A stretch of DNA of 64,000 nucleotides from an uncultured bacterium (GCA_934636825.1 CAKUBG010000001.1:186001-250000), one strand, 5' to 3'; shown: positions 25,778-33,941, numbered from the stretch's first letter. Notes: a model not told the origin generated them from the letters alone. A program made the numbers and translations.

Positions 25778-25811
25778 TTATTTTGTTTTTATCTACACCC
25801 TTTATCACACA

Positions 25812-25829
25812 CTTTAAGTAAAAGTAAAG
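25812..25829 (-). promoter_or_regulatory. Direct-repeat box CTTTACTTTTACTTAAAG
   Basis: Same box as before the first zipper gene, differing at two bases, and followed by a nearly identical 45-base promoter segment down to the leader hairpin. Confidence 0.45.
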
Positions 25830-25961
25830 CTCTTTATAAAATTTTATTAATTTTTGTCCAAATAAACCTTAGACAAAAATCTGGCCGCAAACTCGATTAA
25901 TTTAGCACTTTTGTATTTATAGTTAAAATATATAAATAAGTTCGCAGTACGCTCAATATGA

Positions 25962-25998
25962 GAAAAAAAAATACGCCCTGCCAACAAAACAGAGCGCA
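25962..25998 (-). terminator. Terminator of third zipper gene
   Basis: TGCGCTCTG pairs with CAGGGCGTA (two G-T pairs), 9-base loop, then eight T on the minus strand. Confidence 0.8.
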
Positions 25999-26031
25999 TT
26001 CCTTTATATAAGCTTATGTAAAACTAAGAAA

Positions 26032-26529
26032 TTAGAACCCTAAACCACCGTTCATATACTGAGCAGCGTAAGTGCTCTGGTAGTAGTTGGCCATGTTGGC
26101 ACCAGCTTGCTGATACTGAGCCATCATTTGCTGAGTGAGTTGCTGACTTCTCTTTTGTTCGGAGTGGTTACCAATAGCACGACCGAGCAAACCGCCAATA
26201 GCGCCACCAATTTTGGCACCAACCAAAGTTCCGGCCGGCCCAAAGATAGTGCCGATAGCAGCTCCGGCTACACCGCCGACCACGCTGCCACCAATAGTTC
26301 CGCCCAACTGGCTGGAGAAAGTTTTTTGCACACCTGTACCGGCAGCAGCACCAACGCCAGCACCGACTACCGCACCAACAGGACCGCCTACGCAGAAGCC
26401 GCCGACAGCGCCGACGATACCGCCTAAGATTTTACCAGCGGTGGTGCTAGTTTTGGGCTGTTCTACGGGAGCAGCGCCAAACTGACCATAAAGATTATTG
26501 GTATAGTTCAAAGTGGTAGCTAAACTCAT
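26032..26529 (-). CDS. Glycine-zipper protein, tandem paralogue 3 (short)
   Basis: The shortest family member (165 residues) is nearly all zipper. It has a short N-terminus (MSLATTLNYTNNLYGQFG), the core KILGGIVGAVGGFCVGGPVG, a KTFSSQLGG turn, then a second Gly/Ala run (GAKIGGAIGGLLGRAIGNHSE) and a Gln/Tyr/Met-rich tail. It lacks the C-terminal domain of paralogues 2 and 4. The lone Cys of the core is conserved in all four. It has no signal peptide. ATG 26529 lies behind a leader hairpin and GGAGG. Function unknown; it could represent the minimal form of the family. Confidence 0.75.
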   Translation of the reverse strand: MSLATTLNYTNNLYGQFGAAPVEQPKTSTTAGKILGGIVGAVGGFCVGGPVGAVVGAGVGAAAGTGVQKTFSSQLGGTIGGSVVGGVAGAAIGTIFGPAGTLVGAKIGGAIGGLLGRAIGNHSEQKRSQQLTQQMMAQYQQAGANMANYYQSTYAAQYMNGGLGF

Positions 26530-26535
26530 TATATT

Positions 26536-26570
26536 CCTCCATTTTTTCAGTTCACATATGAAACCGAAAA
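26536..26570 (-). promoter_or_regulatory. 5' hairpin next to Shine-Dalgarno, paralogue 3
   Basis: TTTTCGGTTTCA (26559-26570) and TGAACTGAAAAAAT (26541-26554) pair around a TATG loop; GGAGG at 26536-26540 follows directly. Confidence 0.65.
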
Positions 26571-26600
26571 CATTATATAATTAAGTGTCATTTATATAAC

Positions 26601-26622
26601 GCATAGTTAAGTAAAAGTTAAG
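26601..26622 (-). promoter_or_regulatory. Direct-repeat box, CTTAACT twice at 11-bp spacing
   Basis: CTTAACTTTTA and CTTAACTATGC are consecutive 11-base units, the clearest copy of the box. It resembles the Pho-box layout of PhoB/SphR regulators. Confidence 0.5.
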
Positions 26623-26643
26623 TGCTTTTCAAAAAAAACAAAT

Positions 26644-26683
26644 AAAAAAACCCCGGCGGCGAAAAAAGAAGCACACCCGAGGC
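26644..26683 (-). terminator. Terminator of fourth zipper gene
   Basis: CCTCGG / CCGGGG arms around a loop of about 20 bases, followed by seven T on the minus strand. Confidence 0.7.
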
Positions 26684-26708
26684 TAATACAAGTATATTCA
26701 GTTAGTTT

Positions 26709-27464
26709 TTATTTACTGGTTCCCAAGGCAGAATTTATGCTCTGGAGATACTGCGCACTCTGAGTAGAGTACATTTGCATAAGGCCATCAGTGCCACCAT
26801 AAAGAGAAGTAATTCCACTTAAGCTTGAGCCATAGCTGTTTAAGTACTCACTCATCATTTGTGTGGATAATTGCATAATTTCGGCCTGTGAAGAGCTACT
26901 GCTGCCAGTTAAATTACTAATGTAGTTGCTAGTATCAGTACTTCCAGAAGAAAGCAAATTAGAAATGCTGCTGGAACTGCTGCCATAGTTGTAAAGTCCG
27001 CTAGAAGTAATGCCCGTCAAAGCACTACTACTGTAATCGGACGAAAGACCCAAACCAGAGCTTGTAGTAGAATTGCCATTAGAATAAACGGGCAAGTAAG
27101 GAGTGTTTGCTAAAGCGCTTTCTTCAGAATTTTTTTCACCGATCTTATTGCCTATCAGACCTCCAATAGCTCCACCTACCAAAGTTCCTACTGGACCTAA
27201 AGCGCTTCCAACTAAGCCGCCGATAGCCGCTCCACCGAGAGTTCCACCAGTTTCACTGGAAAAAACTTTATTGGTGGCGCTGCCTGCAGCAACACCAACT
27301 CCGGCTCCGATAACGGCGCCAACGGGGCCTCCTACGCAGAAGCCGCCCACAGCTCCAGCAATGCCGCCAGCGATTTTGCTTAAAAGTGATTTTTTGTTTT
27401 GGCTACTTTGAGCATCACTTATCTGAGAATTGTAATTATTGGCGTAATTGGTTAGTGTATCCAT
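26709..27464 (-). CDS. Glycine-zipper protein, tandem paralogue 4
   Basis: The 251-residue protein is closest to paralogue 2. The N-terminus is MDTLTNYANNYNSQ, the core is KIAGGIAGAVGGFCVGGPVG followed by KVFSSETGG, the second zipper ends GGLIGNKIGEKNSEE. A Ser/Gly/Tyr-rich spacer leads to the shared C-terminal domain (AEIMQLSTQMMSEYLNSYG, then GLMQMYSTQSAQYL). The spacer is serine-rich where paralogue 2 is Met/Gly-rich. It is the first gene of the array in transcription order. Function unknown; the context is a run of like genes between ecfA2 and proC. Confidence 0.75.
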   Translation of the reverse strand: MDTLTNYANNYNSQISDAQSSQNKKSLLSKIAGGIAGAVGGFCVGGPVGAVIGAGVGVAAGSATNKVFSSETGGTLGGAAIGGLVGSALGPVGTLVGGAIGGLIGNKIGEKNSEESALANTPYLPVYSNGNSTTSSGLGLSSDYSSSALTGITSSGLYNYGSSSSSISNLLSSGSTDTSNYISNLTGSSSSSQAEIMQLSTQMMSEYLNSYGSSLSGITSLYGGTDGLMQMYSTQSAQYLQSINSALGTSK

Positions 27465-27470
27465 ATCCTG

Positions 27471-27505
27471 CCTCCATCATTTCGACACTTTGCAATATCG
27501 AAAAC
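27471..27505 (-). promoter_or_regulatory. 5' hairpin next to Shine-Dalgarno, paralogue 4
   Basis: TTTCGATA and TGTCGAAA arms (27496-27503 and 27480-27487) form a short stem upstream of GGAGG (27471-27475). Confidence 0.55.
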
Positions 27506-27565
27506 TTTGTTTTTGTTTTACGTCTATATTATCCAACTTCGTATAGACCAAGTTAACCCTAAAAA

Positions 27566-27581
27566 CTAAGGGTTAGTTAAG
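27566..27581 (-). promoter_or_regulatory. Direct-repeat box, degenerate copy
   Basis: CTTAACTAACCCTTAG contains CTTAAC and CTTAG 11 bases apart, about 100 bases upstream of the ATG of paralogue 4; the weakest copy of the box. Confidence 0.35.
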
Positions 27582-27596
27582 GCAGACTTAAAAGCT

Positions 27597-28463
27597 TTAC
27601 AAAGCAAATCGAGTGCGCAACTTTTCAATCAAGCTCACAGCTTCTACTACAGAGACAGGACGTTCTTGAATATCTAACCCCTTTTGTAAATAGGCACAAA
27701 TCTTACAAATATCGAGGCTTTCTAATTTAGCTTGGCATAGAGCGTCTTCAGCATAGAGAACCTCAGCTAAAGGTCCATCAGCTACTACTCTACCGCTTCC
27801 CATAACGATTAAGCGCTGACACATTTGGGCCAACTCTGAAAAACGATGTGAAACAACTATTAATGTAGTACCCGTTAACTTTAAGCTATTCAAAAGGTTC
27901 AAAATTTCTTTCGTACCTCGAGGATCCAAGCCTGCAGTAGGTTCATCTAAAACCAAACATTGAGGGCGCATAGCTAAAACTCCGGCTAAAGCGGCACGAC
28001 GTTTTTCCCCTCCTGAAAGCGTAAAAGGCGAAACATGGCGACAATCTATACGTTCTAAACCAACTAAATGGATAGCTTCCTCGGTACGTTCTTCTATTTC
28101 GTGTTTAGATAAGCCCATATTTTTAGGGCCAAAAGCTATATCGTCAAAAACATTTTCTTCAAATAACTGCTGTTCCGGGAATTGAAATAACATACCCACA
28201 GAGAAACGAACAGAAGCCAATTCAACTCCACTGGTTCTGGCATCAAGAACCGTATCGTTAACTGTTACTTTACCGCTGTCACTTATTAGTAAACCGTTAA
28301 AATGCTGAATTAAAGTAGATTTTCCGCTTCCGGTAGCCCCAATAATGCCAATAGATTCTCCTTTACTGATGGATAAAGAAACACCATCTAAGGCTTTTTT
28401 GGCAAAAGGAGTGCCAGCCATGTAAGTAAAGGAAATATCCTCAAGCTTTATAATCGGTTTCAT
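27597..28463 (-). CDS. ecfA2: ECF transporter ATP-binding protein EcfA2
   Basis: ABC ATPase of an energy-coupling factor transporter. In the 288 residues: Walker A GATGSGKST, the Q-loop FQFPEQQLFEE typical of EcfA2 (CbiO2), signature LSGGEKRRAALAG, Walker B CLVLDEPTAGLD and switch VSHR. It pairs with EcfA1 to drive substrate uptake through EcfT and a separate S component, which is not in the window. It stands 11 bases downstream of the glycosyltransferase gene, so it is probably co-transcribed with it. Confidence 0.94.
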   Translation of the reverse strand: MKPIIKLEDISFTYMAGTPFAKKALDGVSLSISKGESIGIIGATGSGKSTLIQHFNGLLISDSGKVTVNDTVLDARTSGVELASVRFSVGMLFQFPEQQLFEENVFDDIAFGPKNMGLSKHEIEERTEEAIHLVGLERIDCRHVSPFTLSGGEKRRAALAGVLAMRPQCLVLDEPTAGLDPRGTKEILNLLNSLKLTGTTLIVVSHRFSELAQMCQRLIVMGSGRVVADGPLAEVLYAEDALCQAKLESLDICKICAYLQKGLDIQERPVSVVEAVSLIEKLRTRFAL

Positions 28464-28474
28464 AATTTTCTATT

Positions 28475-29671
28475 TTAGATACCGGCCATGGCCCGTTTTT
28501 TACGTTGACGTTGATATTCTTCAATAATGCCTTCATAGACCATCCAGGTGGTATCAGCCGTACGCCGCCAGGAGAGATGCTGAGCTCGCTCTAAGCCGCG
28601 AGTACGCATTTGCATACGCAAATTTTCGTCATTCATAACCATATGAATAGACTTACTGATTTCCTCCGGTTTATGGGGATCGAAGGTAATGGCAGCATTT
28701 CCAGCTACTTCAGGCAAACTGGCCGTATTAGAGCAAACAACTGGCGTTCCCACAGCCATAGCTTCCAAAATAGGCAAGCCAAAGCCCTCAACTAACGAAG
28801 GAAAAGCCATTAAGCTAGCTGCAGCATAAAGCATGGGAAGTTCTTCTCTGTCGACATAACCCAACCAATAGATTTGCTGTTGAGGATATTTAGAAGTGAA
28901 ATAATCGCGTTCTTCTTCGGAATAGGGACCGGCAAAAACGAACGGCCAACTACAACGCGGAGCGGTAGCTTGTAGCAAAGCTTCCACGTTTTTGTTACCC
29001 ATAAGGGCGCCCACGTGCAAAATAAAGCGAGGAGGTAACTTCCTTTGCAATCGATATTCATCTACCTGACTGACATAAGGAAGAACATAGCGATCCGAAA
29101 TGCCTAGTAAAATCGTTTTTGTTATAGGCAATTTGCCTTTTACACAATAATGCAAAGAGTGCTCTGTGTATTGCGAATCTGTCAAAATGGCATCGCAATG
29201 TATATAGTTTTGCACATAATCGCGATAGATAAATTTAAGCAAATTCATCTTGATAAAATTGCAATCAAAAAACAAGTCGCTATGGGTAACTGACATCAAA
29301 TTGTGTACAGTTAAAACTCTAGGCACTCCTAAATCATTCCAAGGAAAGCCAAAACGCAAATCCTGAGGGTCTGTAAAATGCAATAAATCAACCCTTTTGG
29401 CAATTTCCTCATAAATAGTCTGGTTGTCCAATCCGTCGCGTTTGTATCCAAAATACTTTAAAACAGGCAAATTGCTGTTTTTGGGTACTCTGACTATTTC
29501 ACAAGATTTTAGTATGCCCTGATCCAAGCTGATAGGTTCTTCCGGCCAAGCCATAAGCAAGATCTCGCGACGACGCTTTAAATACTGCTCCAACAGCTCT
29601 CTTATATAAGTTCCGGTGCCCCTATATTTAGTTCCCACTTGCAGTGGTCTGACATCTAACGCAACGCGCAT
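28475..29671 (-). CDS. Glycosyltransferase family 4 protein
   Basis: GT-B fold glycosyltransferase of 398 residues. The N-terminal domain opens MRVALDVRPLQVG and GTGTYIRELLEQY (acceptor side); the C-terminal domain shows RFILHVGALMGNKNVEALL, the nucleotide-sugar site with VEGFGLPILEAMAVGTPVVC and an NLRMQMRTRGLERA helix. Such enzymes act at the inner membrane on polysaccharide or lipid acceptors; donor and acceptor are not predictable here. It is inserted between ecfA1 and ecfA2, genes that are normally adjacent. Confidence 0.88.
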   Translation of the reverse strand: MRVALDVRPLQVGTKYRGTGTYIRELLEQYLKRRREILLMAWPEEPISLDQGILKSCEIVRVPKNSNLPVLKYFGYKRDGLDNQTIYEEIAKRVDLLHFTDPQDLRFGFPWNDLGVPRVLTVHNLMSVTHSDLFFDCNFIKMNLLKFIYRDYVQNYIHCDAILTDSQYTEHSLHYCVKGKLPITKTILLGISDRYVLPYVSQVDEYRLQRKLPPRFILHVGALMGNKNVEALLQATAPRCSWPFVFAGPYSEEERDYFTSKYPQQQIYWLGYVDREELPMLYAAASLMAFPSLVEGFGLPILEAMAVGTPVVCSNTASLPEVAGNAAITFDPHKPEEISKSIHMVMNDENLRMQMRTRGLERAQHLSWRRTADTTWMVYEGIIEEYQRQRKKRAMAGI

Positions 29672-29737
29672 AAAATTTTAACCTTTACCCCAAACAAAAG
29701 ACGCAAAATAAATTATCAAAGCCAAAATAATCCGTAA

Positions 29738-29772
29738 AAAACGCGGCTGTATTTTTCTGCGCTGCGATTTAT
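29738..29772 (-). terminator. Possible terminator after ecfA1
   Basis: An imperfect CGC-GC / GC-GCG stem is followed on the minus strand by TTTTTT. The stem is short, so the call is weak. Confidence 0.4.
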
Positions 29773-29803
29773 ACTCCTAGCAAAAAAGCTTCACCACAAC
29801 AAG

Positions 29804-30691
29804 TCATCTTCTATTTGCTATGTTCCTTCTCAACTTGGCAGCTATATTATCCGCAGTGTCTTTCCAAGAAAAGTTCATAGGCAAGCCATATCCCAAATCA
29901 TTTAAAGAATTAATCAATTGCACCAGCAAAGGCATTTCCAAAGAAAGCTCTTCAACAACTTTTCTGGCTTTAAAAAGCTCCTCGGGAGTACCATTAAAAA
30001 ACAGTGAGCCATCTTTTATGGCTACGACTCTCTGACTGCAAAGAACTTCTTCCATATGATGAGTAATGTAAATAACAGCCATTCCTAAAGAGTGACGCAA
30101 AATATCAATGGCTTCTAGCACACTGTGTCTTCCTGCCGGATCGAGCATGGCTGTAGGTTCGTCCATAATAATATAGCGAGGATGCATTACCAAAACACTA
30201 GCGATAGCAACTCTTTGAGTCTGACCACCAGATAAATAATGTGGTTCGGCATTGCGCAATTTTTCTAAATTTAAAATATTCAAGGCCCAATCGATACGCT
30301 TTTTTATCTCCGGAGCGGGTATACCCAAATTTTCCGGTCCGAAAGCCAATTCATCTTCTATAGTGGAAGCCACAATTTGACGGGTGGGATCTTGAAAAAC
30401 CATGCCAACCAGACGACGTACGTCATAAATTTCTTCTTCGTCGGCAGTAGAAAAGCCATCAACATTCACAGTTCCAGAGGAAGGCACAACTAAACCATTG
30501 ATAAGTTTGCCCAAAGTAGTCTTACCGGAGCCATTAGCTCCCAAAAGACAAACAAACTCCCCTGGCTCTATTTTCAGAGTGATATTTTGAATTATTTTAC
30601 GGTCATATTCTGGGGAGGCCGAAGCTGTTTCACTACCGCCGATATCCTTTATCTTTGGATAGGAAAAACAGACATTTTTCAGTTCTATCAT
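29804..30691 (-). CDS. ecfA1: ECF transporter ATP-binding protein EcfA1
   Basis: The second ECF ATPase. The 295 residues show Walker A GANGSGKTT, Q-loop FQDPTRQIVAST (the EcfA1 form), signature LSGGQTQRVAIAS, Walker B YIIMDEPTAMLDP and THHMEEV. An insertion of about 15 residues after FSYPKIKD is unusual. The C-terminal part (LEMPLLVQLINSLND) is the typical EcfA dimer region. A terminator separates it from rplQ, so it has a separate promoter despite sitting right after the ribosomal cluster. Confidence 0.94.
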   Translation of the reverse strand: MIELKNVCFSYPKIKDIGGSETASASPEYDRKIIQNITLKIEPGEFVCLLGANGSGKTTLGKLINGLVVPSSGTVNVDGFSTADEEEIYDVRRLVGMVFQDPTRQIVASTIEDELAFGPENLGIPAPEIKKRIDWALNILNLEKLRNAEPHYLSGGQTQRVAIASVLVMHPRYIIMDEPTAMLDPAGRHSVLEAIDILRHSLGMAVIYITHHMEEVLCSQRVVAIKDGSLFFNGTPEELFKARKVVEELSLEMPLLVQLINSLNDLGYGLPMNFSWKDTADNIAAKLRRNIANRR

Positions 30692-30725
30692 AATGGCAAT
30701 TTATATCCCCACCGAATCTAATAAT

Positions 30726-30761
30726 AAAAAAAATGCCCCAACTCTGCAGTAGAGAAGGGGC
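30726..30761 (-). terminator. Terminator at end of ribosomal supercluster
   Basis: GCCCC-x2-CTCT pairs with AGAG-x2-GGGGC around a 5-base loop; eight T follow one base later on the minus strand. It ends the alpha operon after rplQ. Confidence 0.9.
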
Positions 30762-30779
30762 TTCTGTATCAGCTAAAAA

Positions 30780-31172
30780 CTAGCGAACCAACTCGATAAC
30801 GGCCATGGGAGCGCCGTCACCTTTACGGAAACCGTTGTGGATCACGCGGGTGTAACCACCGCACTTATTCTCACCGTGTCTGTCGGAGAAACGTACAGCC
30901 AGGTTCTCAAAAAGATCCTGAGCTACAGCGCGGTCGCTGATCTGACGGAAAACGCGACGCTTGTAAGCCAAAGCTTCGCTGGCATCACTGGCGTTCTTGG
31001 CTTTACGGGCCCAAGAAATGAGCTCATCAGTAAAGCGGGCGACTTCTCTGGCGCGAGTGATCGTAGTAGTGATCTGCTCGTGTCTTAACAAAGAAGTGGC
31101 CAAGTTTCTAAGCATAGCAAAACGGTGACCAGTCTGACGTCCTAAAGTCCGACTGCGAACTTTATGCCTCAT
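30780..31172 (-). CDS. rplQ: 50S ribosomal protein L17
   Basis: L17 of 130 residues, with the start RHKVRSRTLGRQTGHRFAML, the TTITRAREVARFTDELIS helix and GGYTRV near the end. It binds 23S rRNA near the exit tunnel. Last gene of the alpha operon, 84 bases after rpoA, followed by a strong terminator. Confidence 0.98.
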   Translation of the reverse strand: MRHKVRSRTLGRQTGHRFAMLRNLATSLLRHEQITTTITRAREVARFTDELISWARKAKNASDASEALAYKRRVFRQISDRAVAQDLFENLAVRFSDRHGENKCGGYTRVIHNGFRKGDGAPMAVIELVR

Positions 31173-31256
31173 TGGAATATACTCCTAAATATCAAACAAA
31201 AAATTCTTAATAATCAGATTCACTGAGCCCAATCCAAGCCAGAGAATCGCGAACTC

Positions 31257-32222
31257 TTAATTGAGCCCTTCGGGAGTGCTCGGACGCAGCGATAAGCCAC
31301 GCTCGCTAAGTTTACCTTCAATTTCATCCAGGGACTTCTGGCCGAAGTTTTTCAACTTCATGAGCTGAGTCTCGCTGAAATTGAGAAGATCGCTCAGGTA
31401 GATAATGCCGGCTCTCTTAAGGCAATTGAGAGAACGAACGGACAGCTCAAGGTCTTCGATGCAAGTGCCATCTTTTCCGGCAGGAGACTGTTCCTGCTCT
31501 ACAACACCTTCAGTCTGAGCCTGTAAGCGCGTGAAGAGATCGAGTCTCTCCTGCAACATAACAGCAGCATTGGCCACAGCTTCACAGGGCTTAATACTAC
31601 CGTCAGTCTCAACTTCCAAGACTAACCGATCGTAGTCGGTTCTCTGTCCAACTCGAGTATCCTGAACTTCATAATTGACTCTAACCACAGGGCTGAAAAT
31701 GGAGTCAATAGGAATAGTACCTATACTCTGCTGTTCCTGACGGAATTGCTTCTCGGCGGGAACGTAACCGGTGCCTAAAGACGCAGACATATCCATAACC
31801 AAACGCGATTTCTCGTCGGTCAATGTAGCTATCTTGAGCTCAGGATTGAGAATTTCTACTTCCGGATCGGCAATGATGTCGGCAGCAGTAACTTCGCCAA
31901 CACCAGAAGCTTCGATACGAAGAACTTTTTCTTCTCCGCCGATTATACGCAAACGAAGTTTCTTGAGGTTGAGGATAATCTCAGTTGTATCTTCTTTGAC
32001 GCCAGGAATCGTAGAGAACTCGTGAAGCACTCCTTCGATGTGAATATGAGTGACAGCAGCACCCATCAGCGAAGAAAGCAAGACGCGGCGGAGAGAGTTA
32101 CCCAACGTGATACCATAGCCACGTTCTAAGGGTTCCACAATGAAGCGGTTTTCGCCAATTTGGCGAACTTCCGCTTTAGGATTGCGCTCATCTACGGCGT
32201 CCATCATGTTTGTGTCCAGCAT
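31257..32222 (-). CDS. rpoA: RNA polymerase alpha subunit
   Basis: Both domains are complete: the assembly domain (FIVEPLERGYGITLGNSLRRVLLS split as GYGITLGNSLRRVLLSS, FSTIPGVKEDTTEI) and the C-terminal DNA- and activator-binding domain (LSVRSLNCLKRAGI, LMKLKNFGQKSLDEI). It nucleates RNA polymerase assembly and contacts UP elements. I chose ATG 32222 behind AGGTG, giving 321 residues; an upstream in-frame codon at 32240 overlaps the ribosome site. Confidence 0.98.
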   Translation of the reverse strand: MLDTNMMDAVDERNPKAEVRQIGENRFIVEPLERGYGITLGNSLRRVLLSSLMGAAVTHIHIEGVLHEFSTIPGVKEDTTEIILNLKKLRLRIIGGEEKVLRIEASGVGEVTAADIIADPEVEILNPELKIATLTDEKSRLVMDMSASLGTGYVPAEKQFRQEQQSIGTIPIDSIFSPVVRVNYEVQDTRVGQRTDYDRLVLEVETDGSIKPCEAVANAAVMLQERLDLFTRLQAQTEGVVEQEQSPAGKDGTCIEDLELSVRSLNCLKRAGIIYLSDLLNFSETQLMKLKNFGQKSLDEIEGKLSERGLSLRPSTPEGLN

Positions 32223-32322
32223 CAATACACCTCGAATCAAGTTGCTCTATTCTGTAGTACTCAAAGAGCGCTTTTTCTCTGACTAAGCCGCCTGAGAAAA
32301 CGCGCCCTCGAAGCGATTGCTA

Positions 32323-32958
32323 CTAACCCATACGGTTGTAGAACTCGACGATGACGTTCTCTTTAATCTCGAAGGGAACATCAGCTCTGGTGGGCAAAGC
32401 AACGACCTTACCAAGAGCTTTAGCATCATCTAATTCTAACCAGGCGGGCACCTTACGAACTCGAGCAGAAGCGATAGACTGCTGGTTTAATTCCTTGTTG
32501 GCAATCTTTTCACGAAGTTCGATAACCATTCCGGGTTTTACTAAGAATGAAGGGATATCAACCTTGCGACCGTTAACGAGGATGTTGCCATGAGCAACTA
32601 ACTGACGGGCAGCAGGGCGAGAAGTGGTGAATCCAAGGCGATAGACGACACTGTCGAGGCGGCGTTCCAAAATGCACAAGAAATTGTCACCGGTGATGCC
32701 TTCTTGCTTGGAAGCCTTGGAGAAATAGTTTCTGAATACGCGCTCGGTTACGCCATAGATTCGGCGCAACTTCTGCTTTTCACGCAACTGGACGCTGAAT
32801 CCAGTAGCGCGACGACGAACGTTAGAACCATGCTGTCCCGGAGGGAAAGGGCGACGTTCAAACGCGCAATGAGGAGTAAGGCATCTCTCCCCTTTTAAGA
32901 ACAGCTTAGTCTGTTCACGCCGGCACAACTTACAAACCGGCCCGGTATACCTGGACAC
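32323..32958 (-). CDS. rpsD: 30S ribosomal protein S4, zinc type
   Basis: S4 of about 211 residues with RYTGPVCKLCRRE and GERCLTPHCAFERR, a four-Cys zinc site (Cys 9, 12, 26, 31) of the C+ form, and the S4 RNA-binding domain (RRLDSVVYRLGF, RQLVAHGNILVNGR). It nucleates 30S assembly and often represses its own operon. GTG 32958 is preceded by GGAGGAAA at a good distance; the longer ORF start overlaps that site. Confidence 0.97.
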   Translation of the reverse strand: MSRYTGPVCKLCRREQTKLFLKGERCLTPHCAFERRPFPPGQHGSNVRRRATGFSVQLREKQKLRRIYGVTERVFRNYFSKASKQEGITGDNFLCILERRLDSVVYRLGFTTSRPAARQLVAHGNILVNGRKVDIPSFLVKPGMVIELREKIANKELNQQSIASARVRKVPAWLELDDAKALGKVVALPTRADVPFEIKENVIVEFYNRMG

Positions 32959-33032
32959 GAATATTTCCTCCAAAAATAGGAGCGACTATAAAACCCTTGT
33001 GTTTATAATCGCACAATCTTCTATGAAAACTA

Positions 33033-33431
33033 CTATACTCTGCGACGTTTCGGGGGACGGCAACCGTTATGCGGAATGGGAGTAACATCGCGCATAAGGG
33101 TGATCTCTAAACCGGCGGACTGAAGAGCACGAATGGCGGCTTCACGGCCCTGACCGGGACCCTTCACATGAACCTTAATGGAACGCATACCATGCTCGAT
33201 AGCGATCTGAGCAGCTTTATCGGCAGCAACGCTGGCGGCGAAGGGAGTACTCTTACGAGAGCCCTTGAAACCGTGAGCACCAGCGGTAGACCAAGACAAT
33301 GCGTTTCCGGCTGGATCGGTGATGGTGACGATGGTGTTATTGAACGTGGACTGGATGTGGGCGATACCACTGGGCACGTTCTTCAGAACTTTTCTACCGC
33401 GACCACGAACGCGGCTCTGTTTTTTAGCCAT
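33033..33431 (-). CDS. rpsK: 30S ribosomal protein S11
   Basis: S11 of 132 residues: [18 protein letters not shown], the [10 protein letters not shown] loop, [18 protein letters not shown] and the C-terminal [17 protein letters not shown]. It forms part of the mRNA exit platform with S7 and S18. Follows rpsM by 11 bases. Confidence 0.98.
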   Translation of the reverse strand: MAKKQSRVRGRGRKVLKNVPSGIAHIQSTFNNTIVTITDPAGNALSWSTAGAHGFKGSRKSTPFAASVAADKAAQIAIEHGMRSIKVHVKGPGQGREAAIRALQSAGLEITLMRDVTPIPHNGCRPPKRRRV

Positions 33432-33442
33432 GTTCTAATACC

Positions 33443-33814
33443 CTACGCTTTCTTGCTGCGACCAACGGTGCGCTTAGGACCTTTACGGGTGCGAGCATTA
33501 GTCTTAGTACGCTGACCACGTACAGGAAGACTACGACGATGACGAACACCACGATAGCAACCGATGTCCATGAGTCGCTTAATGTTCTGGGTAATCTCGC
33601 GGCGAAGGTCACCCTCCACCTTGTGTTTATGTTCAATGATTTCACGAAGACGAGTAACTACATCTTCGGAGACGTCACGAACGCGCATAAGCGGGTCAAT
33701 ACCCACTTCTTCAATAATTTGACTGGCTGTGGTGCGTCCTATACCAAAAATATATGTAAGAGCAATTCCGATACCCTTATCTCTTGGCAAATCGACGCCG
33801 GCGATTCTGGCCAC
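33443..33814 (-). CDS. rpsM: 30S ribosomal protein S13
   Basis: S13 of 123 residues: [20 protein letters not shown] at the N-terminus (GTG start behind GGAGGAAT), [20 protein letters not shown] and [14 protein letters not shown]. It sits in the 30S head and touches the P-site tRNA. Follows rpmJ by 13 bases. Confidence 0.98.
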   Translation of the reverse strand: MARIAGVDLPRDKGIGIALTYIFGIGRTTASQIIEEVGIDPLMRVRDVSEDVVTRLREIIEHKHKVEGDLRREITQNIKRLMDIGCYRGVRHRRSLPVRGQRTKTNARTRKGPKRTVGRSKKA

Positions 33815-33827
33815 GAATCGATTCCTC

Positions 33828-33941
33828 CTATCCCTGGACCTGCTTGTGTTTAGGGTTGGTGCAGATTATCCTAACCCGTCCTTTGCGCGTAATAACGCGG
33901 CATTTCTCACAACGTACGCGCACAGAAGGCTTTACCTTCAT
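33828..33941 (-). CDS. rpmJ: 50S ribosomal protein L36
   Basis: A 37-residue gene read directly from the sequence: it begins [14 protein letters not shown] and ends NPKHKQVQG. The zinc ligands are CEKC, a later Cys and His, so it is the zinc-binding form of L36. It is too short for many gene finders. ATG 33941 lies behind GGAG. In most bacteria infA stands just upstream; here the 245 bases to map hold no infA. Confidence 0.95.
   Translation of the reverse strand: MKVKPSVRVRCEKCRVITRKGRVRIICTNPKHKQVQG

Larger units (their letters stand above)
25733..26031. other. Intergenic region between zipper paralogues 2 and 3
   Basis: About 300 bases hold the leader and promoter box of paralogue 2 (25739-25829), A/T-rich sequence at 25830-25960 with no gene I can support, and the terminator of paralogue 3. 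Confidence 0.7.

Noticed and set aside
26032..26529. Class II bacteriocin with double-glycine leader
   Set aside because: A GG occurs before a hydrophobic Gly-rich part, but the N-terminus does not match a double-glycine leader and no peptidase-ABC exporter is adjacent. Kept only as a loose analogy.
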